Below, in pieces: positions 7,340-15,860 of a stretch of DNA of 47,188 bases; position 1 is the stretch's first letter, and the number at the start of each line of letters is the position of its first letter. Both the position numbers and the translations under genes were made by a program. The stretch comes from a virus, in IMG/VR virus record IMGVR_UViG_3300045012_000018, positions 1 to 47,188 of that record, one strand, 5' to 3'. Below the pieces are notes generated by a model. The model saw nothing but the letters and a program-made list of their open reading frames with translations, was not told the DNA's origin and did no database searches.

Positions 7340-7663
7340 TCATTTGATCCAGATTTTCAGAGCCACATTCACGATGATGACCAAAGCGCTGATCGCCGCC
7401 CCGAGCATCCAAATGCTGCCGGACCATTTGCTGTTCTGCAACTCCAGAGCGCTCACCCGCTGTGCCAGTAGCTGATGTTCGGCATCGTATCGCTCTCTGG
7501 TAAGGTATATTCCACGTTCCCGCGTGATCTGCTCCCGAAGCTCATTCATCTCGCCCAAGCGCTCATTGAGCCTGACCATCGCCAGTTCTACTGCTTCCTT
7601 CTGTGCGTCGAAACGAACATCTACCAGTTCCCGAAGATGGCGGATCTCGTCCTCGCTGGTCAC
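7340..7663 (-). CDS. Coiled-coil protein with C-terminal membrane helix (107 aa)
   Basis: GTG 7663 overlaps the upstream stop (GTGA). The chain has a long coiled coil (RFDAQKEAVELAMVRLNERL) and an ERYDAEHQLLAQRV segment, then a C-terminal helix (SIWMLGAAISALVIIVNVAL) and a basic tail. This matches a phage family with a RFDAQKEAV signature and terminal anchor, found near lysis genes (DUF7201-like; recalled, not searched). A holin or spanin-like role is plausible but unproven. Confidence 0.7.
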   Translation of the reverse strand: MTSEDEIRHLRELVDVRFDAQKEAVELAMVRLNERLGEMNELREQITRERGIYLTRERYDAEHQLLAQRVSALELQNSKWSGSIWMLGAAISALVIIVNVALKIWIK

Positions 7664-7839
7664 TGCGTTTGATAGACTCCCAGCAGCACAATCGCCCATC
7701 TTCCATCCGGTCGCTGCATCGCAGGGCCGATAGCCCAGCCCTTCTGCTGCGCTGCCTCAATATTGGCGAGATCGTCAAAATCGTTTCCGGTCATGTACAG
7801 CCAAGCATCTTTGTCTGGCGGCCCCGTTGGTGATGACAT
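7660..7839 (-). CDS. Small hypothetical protein (59 aa)
   Basis: An excellent AAGGAGGATAAACTG site precedes ATG 7839. The start overlaps the upstream stop (TGATG) and the end overlaps the next start (GTGA). The sequence includes WLYMTGNDFDDLANIEAA and RPDGRWAIVLLGVY, a compact alpha/beta chain without a membrane segment. No family recognised. Confidence 0.7.
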   Translation of the reverse strand: MSSPTGPPDKDAWLYMTGNDFDDLANIEAAQQKGWAIGPAMQRPDGRWAIVLLGVYQTQ

Positions 7840-8207
7840 CAGTTTATCCTCCTTGCGTTTCCGTGCTCATCTCGATCCCAGAAGAATCCTAATCCTACCG
7901 CTCGAATGCTCTTGCAGTTCCCGCGCTCCTCCCAAACCGCCTGACGGGCTACATACCCGGTCCAGATCACGCGTGCATTCGGGAAGTCCTCGCAGCCCTT
8001 GTACAGATACCATGTGGGATTTTCGTCATCGCTCATCCACCACTGGTCTTTCGCTACCTCGCTCCAGACTTTGACATTGTGGTGCGTCTCTTTCTCGTAG
8101 CGAGAGCGAATTCCGCCCCAGATCAGAAGCCCACAGCAGATAGCCGCAAATATAAGCTCAGGAACGAATCCCCGTCCATCAGTCTTCCGACCGCTGATGT
8201 CTCGCAG
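7839..8207 (-). CDS. Membrane protein with unresolved start (about 110-122 aa)
   Basis: The credible part begins near GRGFVPELIFAAICCGLLIW, a transmembrane helix, and continues as a Trp/Tyr-rich domain (KDQWWMSDDENPTWYLY; VGLGFFWDRDEHGNARRIN). The same frame is open up to 8435 but is antiphase to the gene at 8179-8439. No ATG, GTG or TTG lies between the credible part and that overlap. The interval given starts at an in-frame CTG. Alternatives are a +1 frameshift from the upstream gene near its stop, or initiation inside it. Confidence 0.5.
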   Translation of the reverse strand: MRDISGRKTDGRGFVPELIFAAICCGLLIWGGIRSRYEKETHHNVKVWSEVAKDQWWMSDDENPTWYLYKGCEDFPNARVIWTGYVARQAVWEERGNCKSIRAVGLGFFWDRDEHGNARRIN

Positions 8208-8439
8208 CTTTGTCCATGTTGTCGAGCCGTTCGTCGTGGCGGGCGAGGTGGATGTCGTGTGCGTTGAGTTTGTCCCCTTGCTTCCTGACCTCCGCTCGAT
8301 CATCGCTCTGACGCGCATCGTTAGCAGATACAGCACGCTGAAGAAGCCAAATGCACATAGCAATAAATCCCCCAAAGATAGCCTTGGGAATCCATTCGGA
8401 AGGTGCGCCGTCCAGAAGCATCCCAGCGTATTCATTCAC
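8179..8439 (-). CDS. Single-pass membrane protein with coiled coil (86 aa), lysis candidate
   Basis: GTG 8439 follows GGAGATTT. The protein has an N-terminal helix (PKAIFGGFIAMCIWLLQRAV) and then a charged coiled coil (RAEVRKQGDKLNAHDIHLAR), the layout of inner-membrane spanins or of small holin partners. It opens the leftward small-membrane group after the divergent gap at 8440-8553. Confidence 0.65.
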   Translation of the reverse strand: MNEYAGMLLDGAPSEWIPKAIFGGFIAMCIWLLQRAVSANDARQSDDRAEVRKQGDKLNAHDIHLARHDERLDNMDKAARHQRSED

Positions 8440-8553
8440 AAATCTCCGCTCCGAGAGTACAAAGTGGGCGCAATTTACGAAACCCGGAAAAACAATATTC
8501 CCTTTTCGGCCAGTTTCTGCATCATAATGGAGCCGTTCACTGGAGGCCATGCC

Positions 8554-8787
8554 ATGATTGCCTTAGCCCTGTTCCAGTACCACGCCATGACGTTCAACTT
8601 CGTCCACTTCATGATCGGCTTTATCCTGCTGATCTGCGCTATCGCCATTGTCATCATTCTCGTCAAATGGATCGCCCAGCTATCCGGTGTTGCTGTCCCC
8701 GCACCACTGATGATGGTTCTCGGTATTCTACTGTTCGTGGTGCTGCTTATTCTCCTTCTGAACTGGTCAGGCTTGGGCCTGTGGTGA
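8554..8787 (+). CDS. Two-helix membrane protein on the opposite strand (77 aa), holin-like
   Basis: GGAGG lies 7 nt before ATG 8554. The protein has two strong transmembrane helices (FMIGFILLICAIAIVIILV; LMMVLGILLFVVLLILLL) separated by a short KWIAQLSGVAVPAP loop. It is transcribed against the late block, and its last 21 bases overlap the end of the converging gene at 8767-9030. Size and topology fit a class II holin, but only the topology is visible. Confidence 0.65.
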   Translation: MIALALFQYHAMTFNFVHFMIGFILLICAIAIVIILVKWIAQLSGVAVPAPLMMVLGILLFVVLLILLLNWSGLGLW

Positions 8788-9030
8788 TTTGTACAAGCTC
8801 GACTTCAGGTATAGTCCGCCGACCGCTACGATGCCAGTCCTGATCGCTGCCACGGCGGTAAACTTCACGCAAGCACCGATAGCAACCCCTGCCTCGCATA
8901 CGGGCTGATTGTTTGCCCAGTCCCACACTTTAGAGCCTAAAACCTGCCCTGCCGCGCTGCCAAAGCCTACCAGCACCGCTTGCACACCGTGCGGGAGAGA
9001 ATTCCACCATGCCGCGATTTTCGCTATCAT
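8767..9030 (-). CDS. Small hydrophobic protein (87 aa), holin-like
   Basis: An AGGAGGAAC site immediately precedes ATG 9030, 11 nt after the tailspike stop. Two moderately hydrophobic segments (VQAVLVGFGSAAGQVLGS and FTAVAAIRTGIVAVGGLYL) flank a Cys-containing loop (NNQPVCEAGVAIGACV). It lies directly downstream of the spike, a usual place for lysis genes. A holin or other membrane protein is likely; not proven. Confidence 0.65.
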   Translation of the reverse strand: MIAKIAAWWNSLPHGVQAVLVGFGSAAGQVLGSKVWDWANNQPVCEAGVAIGACVKFTAVAAIRTGIVAVGGLYLKSSLYKSPQAQA

Positions 9031-9041
9031 GTTCCTCCTGT

Positions 9042-12000
9042 TTAATACGCTGCTGCTGAGAACTGAATCAAATCTCCGCTTGTAACCGTTCCCGTCAAAG
9101 TGCAGGTTGTCGTGCTTTTTGCCGTCTGCGTGAAGGTATCGGCAGGGGTTGTTATATCCGCCGCCGAACAGCGGAACCCGTTGATCGCCGTTTCCCCCGG
9201 CGTGATGACTACCGTACAAGTTCCTGAAGCCGCATTGAAACTGCCGGAAAACCCATTGCCAAGCTGAGAGGTAACTGTCCCGCAGCCCGTGATTGTAGGC
9301 ACTGCATTGGGTGCCATATAGTCGATATAAAGCCCGGTTGTGCCAGAGACGTGAGTGCCGACATTGACGAAGCGCGGCTTGATGATGTTGTTATTGGTCC
9401 CAACCGTAGAGGCGATGCCGTTCGTCAGGTTGTTTAACTGGATATCGGTAAAGGTGTTGGAGTCGGCTGTCCCGGTGCCTTGAATCGATATTCCTGTTTC
9501 CGTGACCGAAGTTCCCGGCGTCCCATTGATGGTGATCCCGGAGAAGTGATTGTCGGAGGTATAACACCCTCCCGCCAGCGTGCAGCGTTCCTGAATGCCG
9601 TAGAGCGTCGATGTCAGCGACCCGTAGATTCCGACCGGGAAGTTGATCGTAATCCCACTGAAAGTGTTATTCCACGATCCAGTCTGCACCGTCCCTGTGC
9701 CCGTGCAATTGCCCAGCCCGGTAACGGGAAGTACAACAGAAAAAGTTCCAGAGATGCGGTTGTAGTTCGTGTTGATGACCGTATACGGGCCTCCGCCGTA
9801 GCCAGAAGGTGTATAGCTTCCGCCGAAGTAAACCGTAGCAGGAGGCTGCCATGCGGCCTGCAACGGAGGAGTGGTAACCGTGTAGGTTGCGATGTTCCCC
9901 GACTCACTGCATGAGGTGATAGCCTGTACCGCACCCGCAGCCGCGGCAGAAACTTCAAGCCCTGCCGTGACGCCGCTGGTTGAACTCTCGCCAAAGCCGT
10001 TGATGGTCACGCCGCTTAGGGTGCTGTTCGACGTGCTGCTGAAGATAATTCCTTCGCTGTTGCCCGGACCCTCGCCGTTGATTGTGCCTCCGGTGATGTC
10101 GATGTTGTTGTCGAGGATGAACTCCCACATCGTATAGTTTTGGGCATCGGAAACCCCGGTATTCGATTCGCAGACTCCAAGGTCGAATCTGGAATCCCTT
10201 ACTCCCTGAAAAGATCCGCAGTTAGCAATATTGCCAGACAGAAGAGTGAGGTTCGGCCCATAGATGATATCCGTGGAAGCGTAGCCGTTAAATTGGCCTA
10301 ACTGCACCGTCCAGCATTCTCCGGTGGAGCAGTTCGGGCTTATTAGGGTGTTATGCGCGATGATCCCATGAGAAATCTGCGTGGTCAGTCCCTGGGATTC
10401 CAACTGAAGCGTCGCTGGTCCACCAGATCCGCTCAGGGTAATGGCCGAACCATCGAAGGTATTGTTTTCAATATCGAAGTACTCGATATCCTGACTGAAC
10501 TGCAAGGGGAAGCCGTTGGCTCCGCCGATGATGGTATTGTTCAGGACTCTGAAATTGGATGGCCCGGTCGCTCCCGAATTCAACCCTGTAAACGTGAGCG
10601 AGTTGCCGTCGCAGTTGTGGACGTAATTGTTCTGGAATATGACTTGGGTTGCGGCAGTAGAAAACGTGATACAGGGTCCGGTAAATGATCCGTTGTTCCC
10701 GTCATATGCGATGCCGTCGATAATGGTGTTTGATCCGGTGATGACAAAACTTCCATTGCTGCCGGGAAATCCACCAGTGGAGTTGTAAGACTTCTTGATG
10801 ACCGCGCCCTGGGCAAAGGACTGAATCGTGCATCCGGCAGTGCTGATGGTCAACTGCCCGGTATGCTTGTAAAATCCGCCTCCGGTATTTGGCGGCAGAT
10901 AAACCGTCCCGCCACTACAGTTCGTGAATGCTTTATTCAGCGCTGTTGTGGAATCTGCCACGCCCGTCGGATCAGCTCCATATCCCGGTCCCGTGACATC
11001 AATCCACGGACGAGGGCCTGCGACTGAAAAATTTGCATTGTAATTAAGCGTAGTCCCATTTTCAGTAAGCCCAGATGAGCCGCTGACATTGCTCCCAGTG
11101 CTCGGATACTCCGCGACCTGATGGATGGTGCCAGGGCTAACCCCACCTCCAGTACCGCAATTAGACCCCGCCGTGAGGACTCCAGAAACAAATCCCGCGC
11201 AATTGTTCCCAGCGCCAGCCAGCGAAAGCGTCCCGGCCTTGTAGGAATATGGGCAAGTGGAATCCCCTCCGACGCCATGAGAATTCGCTCCTGACCCCTG
11301 CTGATACCAGTGGCACGCACTCCCGATGGTCCCATCCTGAATTGATATCGCTCCGCTTCCAGTAAGGCCTCCCTCGGAATGCACAAACGTGCTCTGGCAG
11401 TTATTCTGGAAGCCAACCTGATTTGCCAGCGTTCCCGTGGTTTCCATCGTGCCATCGTAAAAGTTGTTATCCCGGCAGAAGTTGGTGTTGTCGCCCAACT
11501 GCACGATTACTGGCGGTTGAGACGATCCAGTATTGGAAACGTCCACATCGTAAAACGCATTCTCGCTTGCATTGCCAGTCACTTTGATGCTGGGAGAGGT
11601 AGAACTCCCTACCGTGTTGACCTCAAAGCTGCATTGATGTGCCGAGTTTTGATTCACTACTTCATTGGTGTGAGTTTGTTGCAACCAAAGCTGCGGCCCG
11701 CCATTGTTGAATATGCGCGAGTTGAGGCAGGAATTGTATATTCCAGAAGAACTTGCGCTGTCTGTAATTAACCATCCCGTGCCTGTAAACCCAGTGATCA
11801 TGGAGCTGTCAATCACTCCGCCCTGCGAACCCTGCATCACAATGCCATCGGTATTTGCTTGCCCTCCGCTCTGCTTTAATACGCAGTTTCGGAATGAGAA
11901 TCTTGACCCGTTTTGCACCGTGACTGCCGACTGATTGGCAATAGATGGAGCGAACGTCAGGACCGTCCCCCCTCCATTCTGATCCGATCCATTGACGCAC

Positions 12001-12482
12001 TCGATTGTGATTGGCGAGGAAGCCTGAGAGAACACCAGACCGGAAGTGAAAGTTTGGCTCTTGGTGACGTAGATGTGGCAGCCAGCCGATGAAGATGGAC
12101 ACTTCGCTACCGCCTGAGCTAAGGTGACCAGGGTTCCGTCCGCAGCGAAGATGCCATTGATATTGGCGTTGGGAATGATATTCAGTGCATTTAAGGTCAA
12201 GGCTCCAGTCGAAGAATTGAAGCTGGAATTGGGAATCGCCGTGAGCCTTCCAGAAAGGTTTCCCTGCAATGAAAGACTGGGCGCTGCCGCAGATGCGGCT
12301 CCGAAACACGGCGCATTGTTCAACAAGCAGCTTCCCGTGATAGTGAGGTTATTGGCGAAGATATTCCAAGGCTGGTTACTGCGTCCCAGGTTAAGGCCGG
12401 GGCTGGCTGGGATCACGTCGGTATTTATCTGCTGCCCCGCTAATGGGATCGACAGCAGACACAGCAGCAACCATTTCCTCAT
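9042..12482 (-). CDS. Tailspike/receptor-binding protein with signal peptide and two beta-helix regions (1146 aa)
   Basis: A signal-peptide-like start, MRKWLLLCLLSIPLAGQ, is followed by an adaptor-like module (VIPASPGLNLGRSNQPWNIF, about 23-50). This module resembles the start of the 385-aa tail gene. Residues about 120-400 form a first parallel beta-helix. A second pectate-lyase-like region begins near 493 with WIDVTGPGYGADPTGVADST, typical of capsule- or LPS-degrading spikes. The C-terminus is Ser/Thr/Gly-rich with many Cys. GGAGGCCAACA precedes the ATG, which overlaps the upstream stop. A secretion signal on a tailspike is unusual; the predicted job is host surface binding and glycan cleavage. 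Confidence 0.85.
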   Translation of the reverse strand: MRKWLLLCLLSIPLAGQQINTDVIPASPGLNLGRSNQPWNIFANNLTITGSCLLNNAPCFGAASAAAPSLSLQGNLSGRLTAIPNSSFNSSTGALTLNALNIIPNANINGIFAADGTLVTLAQAVAKCPSSSAGCHIYVTKSQTFTSGLVFSQASSPITIECVNGSDQNGGGTVLTFAPSIANQSAVTVQNGSRFSFRNCVLKQSGGQANTDGIVMQGSQGGVIDSSMITGFTGTGWLITDSASSSGIYNSCLNSRIFNNGGPQLWLQQTHTNEVVNQNSAHQCSFEVNTVGSSTSPSIKVTGNASENAFYDVDVSNTGSSQPPVIVQLGDNTNFCRDNNFYDGTMETTGTLANQVGFQNNCQSTFVHSEGGLTGSGAISIQDGTIGSACHWYQQGSGANSHGVGGDSTCPYSYKAGTLSLAGAGNNCAGFVSGVLTAGSNCGTGGGVSPGTIHQVAEYPSTGSNVSGSSGLTENGTTLNYNANFSVAGPRPWIDVTGPGYGADPTGVADSTTALNKAFTNCSGGTVYLPPNTGGGFYKHTGQLTISTAGCTIQSFAQGAVIKKSYNSTGGFPGSNGSFVITGSNTIIDGIAYDGNNGSFTGPCITFSTAATQVIFQNNYVHNCDGNSLTFTGLNSGATGPSNFRVLNNTIIGGANGFPLQFSQDIEYFDIENNTFDGSAITLSGSGGPATLQLESQGLTTQISHGIIAHNTLISPNCSTGECWTVQLGQFNGYASTDIIYGPNLTLLSGNIANCGSFQGVRDSRFDLGVCESNTGVSDAQNYTMWEFILDNNIDITGGTINGEGPGNSEGIIFSSTSNSTLSGVTINGFGESSTSGVTAGLEVSAAAAGAVQAITSCSESGNIATYTVTTPPLQAAWQPPATVYFGGSYTPSGYGGGPYTVINTNYNRISGTFSVVLPVTGLGNCTGTGTVQTGSWNNTFSGITINFPVGIYGSLTSTLYGIQERCTLAGGCYTSDNHFSGITINGTPGTSVTETGISIQGTGTADSNTFTDIQLNNLTNGIASTVGTNNNIIKPRFVNVGTHVSGTTGLYIDYMAPNAVPTITGCGTVTSQLGNGFSGSFNAASGTCTVVITPGETAINGFRCSAADITTPADTFTQTAKSTTTCTLTGTVTSGDLIQFSAAAY

Positions 12483-13441
12483 TGTTGGCCTCCGAGAGCC
12501 TGACTCTGTAACGCCGCCTTCGCTTTCTGTCCTGCTGTCATCTTGGCCGATGGAACCCTGCCGATAAGATTCGTTTCGTACCGCCCCTTGATCTGGTTCG
12601 CGTGAAAACTTCCCTGCGATTCCGATGCCTGATAGCTCTTGTACACCTCTGGCGGGACGCCTTTGTACTCGTACACGTTGCCGTTCTTGAACTGCATGAC
12701 CATGCGCTGGTTGGCCGCGTCATAGCCATGCTGGGCAATCGTTGTTGATTGCGCTGGTTCCATCGTTGGAGTCTGTGGAATGACGCCCTGCACTGCCGGA
12801 ATCTTCATCGGCTCCGGCAAAGGAACATTCTGCTGAGGTTCCAGATGTACTATCTGATACCTGTCAGCCGCTATCGCTTCGGGCGTAGCAGGGGCAGAGG
12901 CAGCACTAGGTTCGGCACTTTTTCCAGCCATAAAGAACGGCAGCATCTCCGATCCAGGAGGAATGTATTTCCCTAAAGGTAAATGCTGGCGTGCATAGTT
13001 AATCCCCTCGCTAGCTGCTACATACGGGAGAGATTGTATTCCGGCTTTGGCGGCAGTCTTTAGCCCGGTCAACACCGAACCAGCATTCAGACCAGCATAG
13101 GGAGCCGCCGCGCCCGCAGCACCAATTGCCGCCGCGCCGAGTAACTTTCCTTGCTGATCTGGATTGTCCAGCGCGAATTGTTCCGCTGGCTGCGCTGGAT
13201 TAGCTATAGCGCTGCCCGTGTGATCTGATCCTAACGCGGTTCCAAGGTTAGACTTCTGCATCTGAATATTCGGCTGGGCTGGTCCAGACATGGAACTCAG
13301 GCCACGAAGGTGCATCAGATAATTAATCTGGTCCTGCGGCCCCGCCTTCGCAAAATCAGGGTCAGTCTGAGAGAGATAGGCCATCTGGTCATGCGGAGCA
13401 GCCGCCATGAAATCAGGATCAGTTGTGGGATCACCGGGCAT
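12479..13441 (-). CDS. Virion-associated protein with C-terminal KTSC domain (320 aa)
   Basis: ATG 13441 was chosen because it overlaps the upstream gene by only 11 nt; the frame is open further back. Residues 8-44 contain two copies of a DPDF-x2-A-x-P-x-DQ-x2-YL repeat. The middle is Ala/Gly/Pro-rich with hydrophobic stretches, as in ejection proteins. Residues about 238-294 (RMVMQFKNGNVYEYKGVPPE, then a SQGSFHANQIKG ending) match the KTSC domain, a small beta domain found in phage and bacterial proteins. Probably a virion or tail-tip protein. Confidence 0.7.
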   Translation of the reverse strand: MPGDPTTDPDFMAAAPHDQMAYLSQTDPDFAKAGPQDQINYLMHLRGLSSMSGPAQPNIQMQKSNLGTALGSDHTGSAIANPAQPAEQFALDNPDQQGKLLGAAAIGAAGAAAPYAGLNAGSVLTGLKTAAKAGIQSLPYVAASEGINYARQHLPLGKYIPPGSEMLPFFMAGKSAEPSAASAPATPEAIAADRYQIVHLEPQQNVPLPEPMKIPAVQGVIPQTPTMEPAQSTTIAQHGYDAANQRMVMQFKNGNVYEYKGVPPEVYKSYQASESQGSFHANQIKGRYETNLIGRVPSAKMTAGQKAKAALQSQALGGQQ

Positions 13442-14765
13442 TTTGTCGCGCCTTCCACGCTGCGAATCCTCCAGTTGTAGGCGGGGTGGATGGCGGTGGA
13501 TTAGCACCGCCTCTCAGCTTTTGCACCGCCGCATTCGTTGCCCCGGTGGCGTAATCGTTAAGCATCGAGCGGGTTTCCTGCATAGCTCCGCGCCACGCGT
13601 CCGGTCCTTGATTGATTCCCATCGTGTTTTTGAAATCATCATAGATTTCACGGGAAGTCCGTCCGGTATGGGCACGCATGGCGGCGCTACTTGTATAACT
13701 CGCCGCCGCCCTAAGTTTTCCGATGTCTTCCTTGTCCTGCGCTGGCAAAGTCGGATCCACCAGTCCGTTGCCGAAAATCCAGTTCTCGATCTTATTGGAA
13801 GCGACGTTGCCGAGAACGCCGCGAGCCTCAAGGCGCTGCATGGCAGCCTGTGCGTCGTCGAGCCGATTCAACCCTGATTGAGCAAAAGCTGCTGTCTGCA
13901 TCATGGCTGCTGGGGCTTTCCCTGCCGACATCTGGGCCACTTGCAGTTTGGTCTGATTATCTTGCGTAGTTTTCCATTGCTGGTAAGCCTGAGACTGGCG
14001 GAACATATCCAGCTTATTCTGCTGTGATGTCGCGGTAGGCGCTGCTCCCATCTGGGTAGCCTCAGCCAGCTTCGAACGGTATGTATCCATGTCGCCGCTG
14101 GTATAGGCTTGCGAGGCATCGTTTAGCACAGATTGCAGTGGATGGGTAGCCTGAGCGCTCTGGTCCTTCATGCTCTGGACCTGGGTAGCCGTATCGCCCT
14201 TCATGCCTTGCACTTGCAGGCGATTGGCCGCTGCTACCTGCCCCGCATAAAAAGTCTGCGCGTGATTGGCTGGCAGGGAAATAACCTTCCCGGTGGTTGG
14301 GTCGGTAATCGGTTTACTATCTAAACCCACGAGCGGTACCGGGGCATACTGTGCCGCCATTGACTGATGTAAAGATGCCAATCCCTGAGAACTGGTCAGC
14401 AGGGAGAGATTGGTCATCGCCTTCTGCTGTTTGTCGTATTCCGTGGGAAGTCCGGCTTCGTGAACCATTGACTGCCCCATGCCGCCGATGAAGTTCTGCA
14501 AGAAGCGCTTAATCGGGCCGCCAGACGGTCCTTGCTGAGGAGTGGCCTGTTGGGCGAGGGACTGCTTTAACTGCTCTATTTGATCGGGTTGCTGGCCCTG
14601 CTGTTGTTGGCCTTGCTGAGGAGCAGGTTGCCCCTGCGGAGCGCCCTGTTGGGATTGCTGAAGCAATTGGGCAATCTTCTGCGGCCCTCCCTGCGCTGCC
14701 TGATCTATGTCATCAGGTTGCTGCAAAGCTGACTGCATTCCCGGAATTCCAGCGAATCCGCCCAT
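13431..14765 (-). CDS. Q-rich internal virion/ejection-type protein (444 aa)
   Basis: The N-terminal 90 residues are extremely Gln/Pro/Gly-rich. The remainder is helical and Ala/Gln-rich with AQYAPVPLVGLDSKPI and repeated QVQSMKDQSAQ-type helices. Together with the next gene upstream it resembles the DNA-ejection proteins of P22-like phages in composition and position between tail hub and spike. The assignment rests on composition and order, not on a recognised domain. Confidence 0.6.
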   Translation of the reverse strand: MGGFAGIPGMQSALQQPDDIDQAAQGGPQKIAQLLQQSQQGAPQGQPAPQQGQQQQGQQPDQIEQLKQSLAQQATPQQGPSGGPIKRFLQNFIGGMGQSMVHEAGLPTEYDKQQKAMTNLSLLTSSQGLASLHQSMAAQYAPVPLVGLDSKPITDPTTGKVISLPANHAQTFYAGQVAAANRLQVQGMKGDTATQVQSMKDQSAQATHPLQSVLNDASQAYTSGDMDTYRSKLAEATQMGAAPTATSQQNKLDMFRQSQAYQQWKTTQDNQTKLQVAQMSAGKAPAAMMQTAAFAQSGLNRLDDAQAAMQRLEARGVLGNVASNKIENWIFGNGLVDPTLPAQDKEDIGKLRAAASYTSSAAMRAHTGRTSREIYDDFKNTMGINQGPDAWRGAMQETRSMLNDYATGATNAAVQKLRGGANPPPSTPPTTGGFAAWKARQNAR

Positions 14766-14766
14766 A

Positions 14767-15453
14767 TTACCAGCCCATATTCCCAGACCCTACCGTAGAT
14801 AGCGCCGTCCCCAATCCGCCTGTTGCCGCCCCACCTATCCCGCTGCCAATAGCACTTCCTAACCCGCTGCCAAGGCTTTTTGCGAACGATCCACCGAAGG
14901 AGTTGGCTGATGCTTGTACGTAAGAATTCAGAGCGCTTGAAGCTGCATTTCCGGCCACACCCTGCGCTCCCGTTAGAGTCGCCGCGTTGCCACTGAGAAG
15001 ACTCCCGGCATTAAACTGATTCTGCAATGCCTGTTGGGCGTTCTGCACATTGATTCCCAGAAGTCCTTGAGATTGGCTTCCAGCCTGCGCTGCTAGAAGG
15101 TTAGAAATTCCGCCTGCATATGTCCCGCCCGTAGGAGCGTTGCCGCCGCCTTCACCGCGAGCCAATAGCGCAGATTTAACCTGACTGCCAGCCTGATTAA
15201 ACGTCGAACTGTTGGAATTCAGAAATTGCGACCGCATGGAGGCTAACATTTGCGGGCTAAAGCCCTGCGTTCCTGAGAGATAGGGAGAGAAAGACTTGTT
15301 GAGCATAGCCAACTGTTGCTGCTGGGTATTGAACGCCTGTGTCTGCATGTTCAATTCCTGCTGCTGCATCTGCTGGGCGGCCGATTCCGCACCCTTCATC
15401 TGCCCATCGTAAGCAGGGTAATCCCCGCCGCCCCAGTTGATATCGAAAGTCAC
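14767..15453 (-). CDS. Gly/Ala/Gln-rich ejection-type protein (228 aa)
   Basis: A coiled N-terminal region (ESAAQQMQQQELNMQTQAF) leads to an Ala/Ser/Asn-rich middle. It ends in a glycine-zipper-like tail (SGLGSAIGSGIGGAATGGLG) able to insert in membranes. Such tails are seen in proteins that form the trans-envelope channel of short-tailed phages. The start overlaps the GNAT-like gene by ATGA. Role inferred from composition and synteny. Confidence 0.65.
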   Translation of the reverse strand: MTFDINWGGGDYPAYDGQMKGAESAAQQMQQQELNMQTQAFNTQQQQLAMLNKSFSPYLSGTQGFSPQMLASMRSQFLNSNSSTFNQAGSQVKSALLARGEGGGNAPTGGTYAGGISNLLAAQAGSQSQGLLGINVQNAQQALQNQFNAGSLLSGNAATLTGAQGVAGNAASSALNSYVQASANSFGGSFAKSLGSGLGSAIGSGIGGAATGGLGTALSTVGSGNMGW

Positions 15454-15860
15454 AAGCGCCTCCGGTACACCTTGTACGGTAACTCCTCGAACCCCATCAG
15501 CTTGGCCCCTTGCGCCGTTGTGTCGTCGCTCGCAAGAAAGTACAGTTCGCGGTATCCTGCCGAGTATGCCAATGTCGCCGCTGCCTTCACCATCTCCATT
15601 ACACCATTTGCTATTTCCAGCGGAGTGGCTGCTGGATTTGGACCTATGGACTCCAGCATCGCTGTTCCCTGAATGGGCATGTAGGCGTAAACCGTCCCGT
15701 TGTTGTGAGCCGCTAGTGTCTTCGTCGCCGGGTAGCCGAGCACGGATTTGTCGAACGAATTCCTAGCTGAATTAGCCTCACACCATTCAACAACAGGTTC
15801 TTTCCCGGCATCTGCCAGTCTGACCATCACGAGATTTTTCAACTCGGTCCCGATACTCAT
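15450..15860 (-). CDS. GNAT-like acyltransferase-fold protein (136 aa)
   Basis: The C-terminal part AAATLAYSAGYRELYFLASD, followed by TTAQGAKLMGFEEL and a final strand, resembles the end of the GNAT fold, including a GA-x2-x-GF motif. The N-terminal part is divergent and the usual acetyl-CoA P-loop (Q/R-x2-G-x-G/A) is not obvious, so enzymatic activity is uncertain. It overlaps the Hint-domain gene by ATGA and lies in the tail module. Confidence 0.6.
   Translation of the reverse strand: MSIGTELKNLVMVRLADAGKEPVVEWCEANSARNSFDKSVLGYPATKTLAAHNNGTVYAYMPIQGTAMLESIGPNPAATPLEIANGVMEMVKAAATLAYSAGYRELYFLASDDTTAQGAKLMGFEELPYKVYRRRL

Noticed and set aside
7839-8435. 198-aa protein covering the whole open frame
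   Set aside because: Its N-terminal half is antiphase to a better-supported coiled-coil membrane gene and has shadow composition (Ser/Thr/Arg-rich).
9480-12567. Several plus-strand open frames opposite the tailspike
   Set aside because: They are antisense shadows of a GC-rich repetitive coding sequence, Arg/Ser-rich and without start signals.
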